From Piper betle (lineage: Eukaryota; Streptophyta; Magnoliopsida; Piperales; Piperaceae): a DNA stretch of 64,000 bases. The position numbers and the translations under genes were made by a program. The stretch's first letter is position 1. The number at the start of each line of letters is the position of its first letter. Below, piece after piece: positions 34,104-45,592 of the stretch. The stretch spans positions 62,001 to 126,000 of the forward strand of contig JAURVB010013214.1 in NCBI GenBank assembly GCA_033002965.1, given 5' to 3'. The notes under the pieces are model-generated. The model ran no database searches and was not told the DNA's origin. It worked only from the letters and a program-made list of their open reading frames with translations.

Positions 34104-36049
34104 CACACTTAGCTCAAAACAAAGTTTTGCCCAACTTAATTGACCAAAAACTAGCTCAGACATCGAAAGTGTAGAATACTGAGACTAGTTCAGAAAAGGC
34201 CAAACTCAACATTGTTATGTCATCCTTGAGTGGTAAGTCATACTTGAGTGTTAAGTCATACTTGAGTTTGTCCCCAACTCAATTAACATGGGAAGACTCC
34301 TCTAGGTACAACACAATCTAAAACTTTCTTGGGCTCTAAAAGTGGCAACGTCATGTAATGACCTCACCCGAATGCAAATTGATAGGTATTATTACTTCTT
34401 TAAGTTAACCGAAGTAGAAGATTGATAGGCTCACTCTCACTATGTAGGCATTGGAGTAATTTTAGGAATCTTAAATTCTACCCAACTTCGAAAAATTCTG
34501 TTATGGATCCTTTCCTCTGTTGATAATCATAGTCCATGTCTATTCTATCCTATCATTTAAAAGTCTCATGTTAGCTCTAATACTATATGTAACAAATTAG
34601 TCTAAATATAAATTGATAGGCCTTGTCATTTTTTCAAAAATAATTAATCATTATTGAAGATCTATAAACATATTCTAACTCTATGTTAGATCTTACCCCA
34701 ATAGATATTGGATGTATGAGTATTTTTTGGAGGATTATATACTTCAAGTATATTGGAAATATAGTATCCTAATTAGTTCCAATTAGGCTTGATTCCATAG
34801 TGTTAAGTCATGCTTATGCTACTCTCTAGCCCAAATAACATCAGAAGACTCCTATGTAAATTGTGATTTAAACCTCTTTCGGTATCTCAAGATGGAAGCA
34901 CCAAGTACTACTTTACTCAAGCATACACAGCTCAACAAGCAAACTCAAGACTCAAGTGGTAATTTAAGATGTTGCATGTATCATTAGCAGAGTGAACTAT
35001 CTATAAAATGTTCAAAAATCTACAAGAAATTTAACTCAAAAAATGAGGCCCACTCTAACCTGGTAAGTATACTCCACAACGTCATTAAAATGTGAAGTAT
35101 AAGAACTAGGTTGGCATGCAGTAAATATATTGTTGTGGAGGAAAGGATAGTCCACGACACGAATCATAAGAAAGTAGTAGAAAAAGGTACCAACAAGACA
35201 TAAGCCTAGGTTTTTAACCATGGAGAAAGATCATTCAATAGAAGGCTAGTGGCTTATGGTTTAGAATCATTGAGAGGATTTAACCCTAATCAAACCGTGG
35301 GTAGAAGTAGTATTTTTATAGTGAGTTTATAAATGCTTCTAGATAACTCTCTAGCTACTCAAAACTTTGATACCCATCATCGCTATCAATGGCCTAGACC
35401 TACTCCTGTAAAAGCAAATAAACTTGAAAAATGACACACTTGTTATATTTGACCACTCTATCGATTCCACATTTTGATAATTATTACTTGGAACTCTCAA
35501 AGTCACAAATTGATACGTGGAAGCTCAAGTGACAACATCATGGAAAACCTCAACTAATGTTGGAGCTTATGCAAACTCCTCATGTAAAACCTAGCCTGTT
35601 GGTCTAGTGTTTTTACGAATGGCACAAGGGTGCTGGCTGGGTGCCCTTGATCCAAGCTAGGGCTTGGGAACCCTAAGGCACCAAAGGAAGGGTACTAGTA
35701 GTGCGCCTTTATCCAGGGTACATTTCATGCCAGCCTAGGGTTTTCACCCTAAGGTTGACTGAGACAACCTTGGGAATTGTGACACAAGTTTTGTTGGACG
35801 TAGGATCATTTGAAAAGGCTTCCACACACATGACAAGCAGCTAGGCTCGTGAGTGACTATGTTCTAAATCTACCTAGAGTTGAGTCAAATAAAAACCAAT
35901 AATAAGAGTCGGGATGACGTAGTGTCCTATCGGGTGGCACCATGCACCGGGGCAGACCAAGGTCGTGGCTCGCACATACAAATTATATATAAGCACGTGG
36001 CAAAAAGGACAGGGCTAGCAACTCAATCCGGGTATAGACCAAACAGAAA
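34104..36049. other. Intergenic repeat-like DNA
   Basis: No gene recognised. An 18-bp unit, TTGAGTGGTAAGTCATAC, recurs as TTGAGTGTTAAGTCATAC at 34226 and 34244. Text around 34685 (TAGATCTTACCCCAATAGATATTGG) resembles 57447-57470 (AGATCTTATCCTAATAAATATT), suggesting a dispersed unclassified repeat. 35590-36040 is moderately GC-rich low-copy-looking sequence without a frame. Confidence 0.45.
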
Positions 36050-36821
36050 CTAAAATCGTAGGGGAAATCCCGGGCCCATTGGCAACACTATCTGCTGCAC
36101 TGCCACCCTCCACTCAGCCACAACACTACACCACTCTCCAAAGCTTTGGCATGCCATTGCCTTGGTCACTGCACCACCGTCTCCTACTGTACGGCCGCCC
36201 ATCTTGTTCGTCGCATCGCCGCTTGGGCCCCTCCAGCTCCTGTGCCAGTGTCTTGGTGGTCCCTCCACCGCCTAACCCTGCTTGGACCTTGCCACCACTT
36301 CGGACACCGCCCCACCATGATGTTGCCTACCTTGGCTATCACATGCCGCCTTCGGCTGCTCCACCACCCCTGCCACCGCCTCCCATAGCTCGGTCGTTGC
36401 ACTGAAGCTAGCGACAATTCTTTTGGGCACACCAGCTGATTCTCCACTGTCCCGGTGCCTACCCCACTGCACTGCCTCTGGCGCCCTTGCTTCCACTAAA
36501 CCGCCTCCCCTCTTGCTGTTGCCCTCATTCAACATTATTTTATTATTATTATTTTTTAAAGTTTTCCATGGGAAAATCACATCTTTACCGAGATTAAATT
36601 TTGCTGCCAGATAACCACGGCCATTTTGTAGTTAAATTTTGCCATGTGATAGCCATGACCAACCCGTGGCTATAATTTTGCCATGATTAAATGTGACAAT
36701 GTTTGGTACCGCAACTACCATGATAGACAACCATGGCAATTTCAACAAATTAAAATTTACCTCAAGAAAAGGTCCAATTGCCACAACTATTAGTCGTGGC
36801 AATTGGTCATTTTTGCTAGTG
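36050..36821 (-). mobile_element. Terminal part of a CACTA-type DNA transposon
   Basis: On the minus strand the stretch begins CACTAGCAAAAATGACCAAT at 36821, a CACTA-superfamily terminus, followed by short subterminal words in both orientations (GCCACGAC, GCCACGGG, GCCATGG). CCAATTGCCAC and GTGGCAATTGG at 36774-36806 form an 11-bp-arm hairpin. The inner, C-rich part (36079-36405) has open frames on both strands of low-complexity proline/serine/histidine type that I do not regard as a gene. The other end was not found, so the inner limit is arbitrary and the element is truncated or diverged. Confidence 0.45.
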
Positions 36822-37331
36822 TGAACAATGTTTAGGGGATGATCGGTAGACATTCGATAGTTAATCGAGACCTAGTTTTAGAAAAACTAGCCATTGTGAT
36901 AGATGGCTTAGAAAATTCAAAGGTATAACAATTACTATTCTTTAAAAAGAGAACTTATGCTATAAATAGGATCTTTGGAGGGTGTTTTTGAAGAACTCTA
37001 GGGAGGTTTCAAGCACAAAACATTCAATTAAGAGATCATGTTGTTTGTAACCTCCTAGTACTTTCATTTGCATATCTAAGAGTGGTGTATTGGCCTAGGT
37101 TATATGATAAAGACTTGGTGAGGTTATTGCTCATGTATTGAGCTAATTGTTGTTAATTCCTAGTGTGTTAGGAGTGTGTGAGTGAAGTATCTAGGGCGCT
37201 TTGTTGTTGAGAAAATGTACTTTCTTGGTTGCTTACCTTCAAGGAGTTGAGGTGGATTACTATTTGACTCTAGGGAAGAGCTAGTGAAGGTGTAAGTTCC
37301 TTGTTTCTAAGGAGAACCAGTGAAGGTCTAG
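36822..37331. other. Flank of antisense solo LTR, possibly another LTR element
   Basis: This contains a TATA-like TATAAATAGG (about 36960) followed by AGGGTGTTTTTGAAGAACTC and repeat-like text with GTGAAGG and TCTAAGGAGA that continues, after the inserted LTR, at 40400 (TCTAGGTTCCTCAGTTCTAA). The host of the solo LTR therefore looks like an older repetitive element, type unknown. Confidence 0.4.
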
Positions 37332-40300
37332 TGTAACACCCCGATTTTGGTTCACCTAAGAACCGAATCAGAAATGTTACGATCAAGTTGAGTAATGTTT
37401 AAAGTTATCAGTTGGTATGACTTGATCGATGAAATAGATCGAAACAACCTTCTTGGTGTTATGAGAATGGAAGACACTGTTAAATACACATCAAAACACA
37501 TCGAATATAAATAAAAGTAAGGAAGTAAATACTGCGCTAAGCTCAAGTGTGTGTAGCATTTATCTGTCATCCCACCAAAGTCAACACAGGATTTGCAAAA
37601 TCTATATATATTATATGAAAAACGTCAGTAACGAATGTTACTGGTCTGAAAAATAACTAATACAATCTGGCAAATAGGTATTCAATTACCCACGAATACT
37701 TATGAAACTTCAAGATTGCCTCACACTGGGTGGTAAGCAAACATACTTAAGCAATTGCCAGCTCGTATGCACAGCTCATGATCATATTCATACATACATA
37801 CAACACTTATGCCCTCACACCTTCCATATCACCCACCACAGTACTCGAGTGACAAAAGGAACAGTTAAGTTAGTGCCACAAATTCCAGAAATGTGCTGCA
37901 TTACGCAGTACCATCATATACCGTACTACCTCATGGTTTGAAGGAGTACTAGTGCGGCCATATATATTTCCGTACCACTCATTTTCTTATTTGTGAAATC
38001 CGTAAAAATGTGCATACTTATATAATAGGCTTAGGGAAGAGGCTTGTATCATATATTTCTGGAGTTTAAGTTCGAAAACCAACAAGGGATCCCATCCTTG
38101 TAATTTTGTTAAATATGCGTAAAAATACAGCTAAATGGCTTGACATCGAAGGGATGCAGTAAAACGCCACCAATGCCGTCCTACGTATAAAACATGATTA
38201 AACTCGACACACAAGGAGTTAAGCAGAGAGGGAGAATCCAATGGACCTGTGGTCCAAACTCCAAGCGTATCTGTATATCTACGGCGAGCTCGGACTCCGA
38301 AACCTACATTGGAACCTACTACTAAGTAAAGTACTAACATCTTTATATGATGCATGCTCGTAGTGTGTGCTCATATCATCAATATATCCTAATAAAAAGA
38401 CTATACTAAATAAACATACCGCTAAACACACAACACGTAAATTGAGACATAATAAAGAGAATAACTAATAATAAATAATAAATAAATAAATACATACAAT
38501 CATGAATAAATAGATAGATAATAAATACATAAAAACAATCAATACTCTAATCATAAAATAATAATATCGTATACTATATACGTAAATGGCTAAACACGAG
38601 TAAATATTATATATATTCGTGCTAGTAATCATATAAACAACTAAATAAATAAATACATAATCACTCATATAAATAAATAAATAATTATTTAATTTTAATT
38701 AAACATGAATAATAATAATATCATAGTCATCATTTTAGAGTATGTAATTAAATACAATTAAATAATAACATACAAGCAACAAATAAGTAAATAAATAAAT
38801 AAATACAATTTAGTAAACATAAAAAGACTAACATTAATAAGCAAATATAATATTAATAATAATAAATAATCATGTAAACATTCATCATATATGATAAACA
38901 TATAAATAAAAATAAATAAATAAAAATGAATAAATAAAAATAAAACAATAAATAAAGAAAGCTCATCATTACATCTAATTATGCTAAATTATATGAATAT
39001 GTATCTAAACTAATATAGAAGTTCTCGAATTACTGAAAACGGTACAAGAACGGATGAAAATGGGCTGAAATTGAGCTGACCGGACTGAGCCGAGCTGAAC
39101 CATACCGAATTGGGCTGAGTCAACATGATATGGGTTAAACAAACTGCTGGGCTGGGTCGGCTGGGCTGGTCTGGACTGATGGGCATGGCACGGACATGCG
39201 GACTAGGGCATGACCAGGTGGACGCTGACACGACCAGGTAGACGTGGTCACGGTAGGCGAACAGTGAACCGGGCAAACGGGTAAACAGGGGGTAGCGGTG
39301 CCTGTTGTCGGAGAACACCAACAGCGGAGCGACGGAGGTTGCCGTCGGTCGCGATCAAAAGAAGGGAGGACGGGGAATGTGATGGTGGTGACGGTCAGAG
39401 GAGTCTGGCCACTGGTTGGCTAGAAAATGGCCTAGAAAGGGAGCGGAGGCCGTTGGGTGTGGTGACGGCGCCGGAGGCGATCACAGCCCTGGTGGTGGAC
39501 GGTGTTGGTACCAAACCGTAGATCTTGGCGAGTGGAAGCCATCGGGGTGGTCAGCTTGCCGGAGGACACTCGCCAACCTGGAAAATGGCCTGAACGGGTG
39601 GTGGCGGCGGCAAAAACCGAAACCAAAATTGTCATCGCCGGTGACAACTGTGGTGGTGCCAGTGGTAATTGTGGGTAAGGACTGATAGCCGGCCACGAGG
39701 TGGTCACAGTCATACTAATATAGTGGTTGGGGGCAAGGCGGAGAGTCACCGATGGCGAGCCGAAGTGATGGTGGCGAGCTATGGGTGTAACTCTGAAAAT
39801 GGGACAAAAATAACGAGAAATCATTGTTGAGGCCATAGGTTGAGTGGACCACTCTGATTGTGCCATGTGGCACGATCCAGGCATCCGATAACTCATACCT
39901 AGTGGGCCCTACCTATGAGTATATGCAATATCTACATGGACGGGAAGCTTAGATCGAGTGCGTCTAAAGTCAAAACTGACTCAAATCCTAAAAATGACTC
40001 TATAGGATGGAATCGAGGTAAAAAGGCTAAATGGGCCTTGAACCCTAAACTCAATCAAGTTAGGCCCAGTAGTGCACAATTTGGTGATCTGAAATTCTTA
40101 TGCTACACATAAATGAAATACCCAGAAAATCCCAAACGGATACTAAATCCTAAATCTAGGCCTAAAATTCTGACTAACTCATAAAAATCATATGTATAGC
40201 TTATGTATACATTAATAACTCATGCTATATTATATCATAACTAAAACTATCATATGCATGTCGGGTATACTCAACCTCCATAACATACTTATGGTCTGAA

Positions 40301-40399
40301 AATTGGTCTGGTTCGAGCTCGTGCAACCAACTCGATAATAACCCGAATAGGGAAAAACTTAAATTGGGTAAAAGCCTAACCCAAAAATGGGGTATTATA
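37332..40399 (-). mobile_element. Antisense solo LTR with perfect target duplication
   Basis: The LTR runs from TGTAACACCCC to GGGGTATTATA and is flanked on both sides by TCTAG (37327-37331 and 40400-40404), so its ends and solo status are well supported. It is 3068 bp long. Landmarks appear inverted: AAAAACGTCAGTAACGAATG (about 37617), ATCTACGGCGAGCTCGGA (about 38277), and the GC-rich block (about 39080-39800). 38455-38965 is an expanded AAAT/AATA low-complexity stretch. Frames of 60-154 codons inside the GC-rich block, on both strands, are not supported as genes. Confidence 0.88.
38455..38965. repeat. AAAT/AATA-rich low-complexity tract
   Basis: Long runs built of AATA, AAAT and ATAA units (for example AATAAATAAATAAATAC) fill the middle of the antisense solo LTR. 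This is a microsatellite-like expansion specific to this copy. Confidence 0.8.
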
Positions 40400-40404
40400 T
40401 CTAG

Positions 40405-43400
40405 GTTCCTCAGTTCTAAGGAGAGTTGGAGAATGAGGAGGCTTCTTGGCACGAATTTGTGAAAAAGTGGGTATTTGGCTATTGGGACTTAAAAGAGGAG
40501 AAGACACCTTTAGCTCTTGAGACATGAAAGATGAGTAGGTACCTTGGCCCTTGGAGCTTAAAAAGGAGTGGGCTATGCTTCCATGGTTGTAAACATCTAA
40601 AGTATTAGACGTATGTGAAAGCTTCTTTGGCTAAGGATAGAACTTGTGAAAGAAGGCTTATTGGCTTGCAATGTGTACAAGTTGTGCCATAATGAAGTAA
40701 GTGAAGGCCTATGCTTTCGTAGGATATGGAATGGAGCTTAAAAAGGACTATGGAATGGAAGTTTCAAACCACTATAAGAATTCTTATGTCTTGTGTATTA
40801 TTTCTCTAGCTCTTCTCTTGTTTACTTTACACTTACTTTTCTTATACTTCACTCAATTCTCTTCTATTTGATTTGAGTGAATAAGTTCTAAATCAATTAA
40901 AACTCTTGCCTGGGTAGACTCGCTTGCTAAAGCTTGAATCTTTAATTGATTAGGTTTGATTGATTACTTGTTCACTTAGGGATATCTTGTGCAAATTGTA
41001 ATTGATTTAGTAACTTGATTTGTTGGTCTACTTCACTCAAGCTTGTGACTTTGAATTAATTAGAACTTGATGTGCTTATCGTCCATTATCTTATTTACTT
41101 TAATTGTTTACGATTTTTGTTATTACTTGTTCATTATTGATCTGCTTAGGGGTGTTGTTGCATAATTTATGCTTCACGTAGTCAAACAAGTAATAGAGTG
41201 ATGAGAAGAGATCATTCCCATGAGGATTTGTACGTTTTACCTTGCACTCTAAGTGTTTCAACTAATTAATTAATTAACATAGAAACATAAATAACAACAA
41301 ACAATCAAAATATATATACTCTAACTCAATTGTAAATCAAGGCAAGGGCATCGGCTTAAAAAGATAATCATCAAATACTCTAAAGTATTTAACTATGAGT
41401 CAAACAATGAAGTTCTTTGAATAAATTGAGAGATATAGGATGTTCAACTTCACTTAGTTACTTGATAATGTAGGCTTATCACTTCTACCAATTTAAAATA
41501 TAATTTGGAATGATATTCGAGGAGATGAAGGTAATTAGAACAGGTCATCACGGTGTATTATAACCTATCTCTATTGATCTAATTCCTACATGTTTGTGGA
41601 AGAGAGAACAAAGATATGTATTCAGATTAACTGTTCCATAAGGAAATCTATAACTTCAAGTGTATGTATACCTCAACATAATAAACTACTTTGACCGTGA
41701 CATCATCCCTAGTCCAAGGCAAAATCAATTCTCTTTATCATGCAAAAGTTAGCTAGGTTTTTGAAGCATTAAGAATTGTTTAAAATAATCAACCCTCAAT
41801 CAATCATAAAGAGGTAGAAAATAACAACTCTACTTATTGTAATTAGGATCTATTGTTCATCCCCTATCAATACGTTTATCCCATGAAAGTATTAAACATT
41901 ATCATCATTAACATGAAGAAATCAATACAATCATAAGAAGAAGAAGTGAGAAAGTCCAAATCCAAATCATCGAGCCCCTAGCATGATTTCTTCTCTCGGA
42001 TGGGTTGATTTCTTGCAACTTCGCTTTATAGCTTCTCCTCCTCAACTCTCAGAGTCTCTCACTCTTTCAGATCAAAGGAAGTGAAGAACTCAAGAATTGA
42101 GGGCCTAGAAAAAGAAAATTAGGAACTCTTGATCATCCTCCTCAAGTGAATGAAAGAGTATTTTTATAGCAATTTGAGGTTGGCAACTATAATATCCCTA
42201 ACTTTTATCGATTAATTTAGAGTTTAAATATTTAAGGATAATTTAATGATGAAATATCCTTTAAGAACATGGTAGAAGCTACTAAATATTTAATGTCTTT
42301 TAACTAAGCATGTAGGTGAAGTAATTAATTTGAACCAATTCTATTGGTCAGTGTGTTGGTGAAATATTATTGGATAAGAATGAAGGTGGAGATAGAAAAG
42401 GCTAAAATAACCCTTATAGAAACTTTTAAAAAGAATAGTTTCGAAGACTTAAGGATGAAGTAAACTTTAACAATATTTTCAGATAATTTCTACATGTAGT
42501 TATCTACCTAGTGAGTTTTAATTAATTAAAAGGAACGGTAAAATTTAATTGGTTAAGAAGGGAGGCGCATTTGATTTGTTATTAGAGGCAGCGAATTCCG
42601 ATTGGTTATTAGAGGCAACAAATTCCGATTAGTTATAAAAAAGATGAGAGCTACCAAACTATCATTTGTAAAAAGTTCTAAATAACTTAAAGATGTAGCA
42701 AGCATGTGACTATAAATAGGGATAATGGGATGGCAGAGGGGAACTAAAAATAAGAAGTTCAAATAGGGGGTAATGAAGAGCAGACAATGCTAGGTGTAAG
42801 AATTTTAGGTAGTAAGGAAAAAAGGTATGAAACCTTCATCTCTAACTATGTTTAGATATTCTCATCATATGAATGATTCTTCTTTGAGGTTTTCCATTTC
42901 GATGATTTCAAATCCAAAATGAGTTTAAAACCGGTTTTACAAGATGCTTTTGTATTAAAGAGATTTTCATAAAGTTTTCAATGGCTGGGAATTATCGATT
43001 AATTCTCTTCTAATATGATGATTTGTTTTCACTGATTTTATCTCATATGCATACATGGTTTGTTCCAAAAAATTATACGTACAAATCTAGTGCAAGAATG
43101 AAAAGATAAAAGCAAACATAAGAAAGATGATGAAAAGTAATAAACCACATATAAGTAACATGTGTATCTTTATATACAATATTAGGTAGAGTATAAAGGA
43201 AAATAATGCTTGAATAGAAAAAGAGAAGTTAAATGATTTGTCCATCTACTTAAGAGTCAATAAGAACAAATTAAAGAGTAAACTGGTAAGATTAACTTAA
43301 AAAGTATTTGATCTACCAAGTCTTAAGCTAAAATAATCATGAACAAGCTTACAACGTTAAGAAGAACTTAGCCAACAAAGTGGTTATATAAGTCAACAAG

Positions 43401-43652
43401 TAAAGAAGTTCTAAATACCAAAAGGGGATAGGTGGGATAGGAAGCGAATGGACCAAAACATAAAAGAACCATTGTCTAATAGTTAGTACTCCTTTATAAG
43501 TGGTCTATGGACATGTTTTATGAATCAAACAAAAATGATAAGCGTATAAGAATGAGTTAGAAATGAAAAACATGATAATTCATCTTGATGGGCTAAATAA
43601 TCTTCTCAATGAAATAAATCATGATTAATTAATGAATCTAGAGTAATCTTTC
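40405..43652. other. AT-rich repeat-derived DNA without genes
   Basis: No coding sequence is visible. At 41155-41270, a stretch with GATCATTCCCATGAGGATTT and ATGCTTCACGTAGTCAAACA resembles, as far as I remember, a conserved non-coding segment near the LTR of Tat-type Ty3/gypsy elements, on the opposite strand; I give this low weight. A 27-bp tandem repeat lies at 42573-42640. Confidence 0.4.
42573..42640. repeat. 27-bp tandem repeat
   Basis: Units beginning GATTTGTTATTAGAGGCAGC (42573-42599) and GATTGGTTATTAGAGGCAAC (42600-42626) are followed by a partial third copy starting GATTAGTTATAAA. Confidence 0.85.
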
Positions 43653-44530
43653 GACTTAGAATTAAACTTAAGATATAAATGAATATGTAGGACTATCTAA
43701 GAGGAGTTTACCTGAAGACCTAGAATAAAGGAGTGAATGCGATTGTAATTACATGACCAATTAGAACAACTAAGGAGATGTAAGATAAGATTAAGATGGT
43801 GATACAAATATAACTGCACTTATGAAAGTTTTGATGAATGGACTTGTAAATTAGGAAATGGAGCATAGTTGTATATATGAGTAGAGTTAAGTATAAGATT
43901 AAATAAAATCCATGTATAATTGAAAATATGTTGACTAGGAATAACCTAAGCGCCACAGATAACTAAGTCTAATGTCATGAACCAACAATAAAACATGGGC
44001 GAATTAATGTAAAGACTAAGATTAAGAAGAGGTCGATATCATTGAGACTTAGACTTAAGATATAAATGAATATTTAGCATTGAGACTTAGACGTAAGATA
44101 TAAATGAATATGTAGCATTGAGACTTAGACTTAAGATATAATTGAATATGTAGGACTATCTAAGAGAAGTTTACCTTAGGACCTAGAATAAAAGAGTGAA
44201 TGAGACTGTAATTATATGACTAATTAGAATATGAAAGAAGATGTAAGATAGCTGAAGATGATGATAAGGAAGGTTTGATGAATGGACATGTAAATTAGGA
44301 AAAGAACATTGTTGAATAAAAGAGCAGAGTTAAGTATAAGATTAAATAATATCCACATACAATTGAAAATATGTCGACTAGAAATAACCAAAGTATCATG
44401 GATAACTAAGTCTAATGTCATGAACCAATAATGAAACATGGAGGGATTAATCTAAAGATTAAGATTTAAGCAGCAGTCGATATCGTATAGACTTAGACTT
44501 AAGATATAAATGAATATATAGGACAATCTG
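43653..44530. repeat. Complex tandem array: 370-390-bp units separated by 38-bp units
   Basis: Each unit starts GACTTAGA(C/A)TTAA followed by GATATAAATGAATAT. The long unit 1 is 43653-44045 (393 bp), two 38-bp short units start at 44046 and 44084, the long unit 2 is 44122-44489 (368 bp), and a partial unit starts at 44490. The long units share phrases such as GAGTTAAGTATAAGATTAAA and GATAACTAAGTCTAATGTCA in the same order. The short units are the first 38 bp of the long unit. No open frame is conserved between copies. Confidence 0.85.
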
Positions 44531-45414
44531 AGAGCAATGGACCTAGTGTTTTAAATAATGTTTTGAAGTTCATTAAAATATTAGCTAAAAAAATGAAAGA
44601 TAAGTTATGACAATGAACAAGCTTTAAGTAACAAAATAGACTTGGATGAGTATGATGGAAAGATAATTAGGGAGCACGTGACCTAGCTAAGGATATATGA
44701 GCCCATATACCTATAGTCAAATATGAATTAAGAAAAATTAGATAATTAGAGTGCACAGATAAATTTGAGAGCCATCAATGAGCCTAACTTGTAGACAAGA
44801 TAATTGAACTTAACATGAAATATATTTGTGGAATTAGATACCTCATTAGCTAAGCTAAGATCATTGAACTAAATTTAACTATGAGAACATGTTCTTGGAA
44901 TTTTGGACACAAGATAGCAATGCAAACCAAAAGAGAAGACACATGATAATAAACAAAAAGTATAAAAAGAAGTAAACATGAAAACATCAAATTCAATAAA
45001 AGATGTACATGACATAATCCTAGCATGAAGACTTATTTAAAAATGGTGCAAGTTAGATGAAGTATTGAGATAAAATATACTCAATATAGAAGATATATAT
45101 GTAATAACTAAGAACTAGTTAAAAGAACAAACCATGATGTCATATGGAAGTGTCATATAGCTTTTTTTAATCGTTTTCAAATCACATGTCGAATGGCTTC
45201 AGAAGTGTTTATGATTTGGAAAAGATACATTCACATTTTATGATCGATGATTTAAGTTTATCGATTTTCAAAGATGTGTTATGATCAATTGTATTGATGA
45301 TTGATTGAAGTATTTCATGAGATAATTTGATGATATTTAGAACAAAAACAAGACTTGATTTTATGATGTTATATCAATGATTTATGTTTTTTTAAAATAA
45401 AAACCCTACGATTA
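44531..45414. other. AT-rich DNA left of element 2
   Basis: No gene or recognised element. It consists of A-rich text with many GATAAG and ATTAAG-like words, similar in style to the tandem array beside it. Confidence 0.45.
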
Positions 45415-45592
45415 TGACAAGAGTTTCATTGGGTAAAAAGATTGATACTCAAGATTCAATGACGATGACTACAAAAAGATGAAACATTTTGATGAATGTC
45501 CATTGTGACAAGAGTTTTATTGGGTAAAATATTGATACTCAAGATTCAAAGACAATGACTACAAAAGATGAAAAGATATGATGAATGTTTAG
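45415..45592. repeat. Tandem 91/87-bp repeat ending at the element 2 insertion point
   Basis: Units beginning TGACAAGAGTTTCATTGGGT (45415-45505) and TGACAAGAGTTTTATTGGGT (45506-45592) are in tandem. The 5' LTR of element 2 starts exactly at the end of the second unit. Confidence 0.85.

Noticed and set aside
36079..36447. 108-codon proline/histidine/serine-rich frame
   Set aside because: Low-complexity, overlapped by other frames on both strands, inside a transposon-like segment.
39010..39896. Frames of 89-154 codons on both strands
   Set aside because: GC-rich block of the antisense solo LTR; no motif and no conservation with sister copies.
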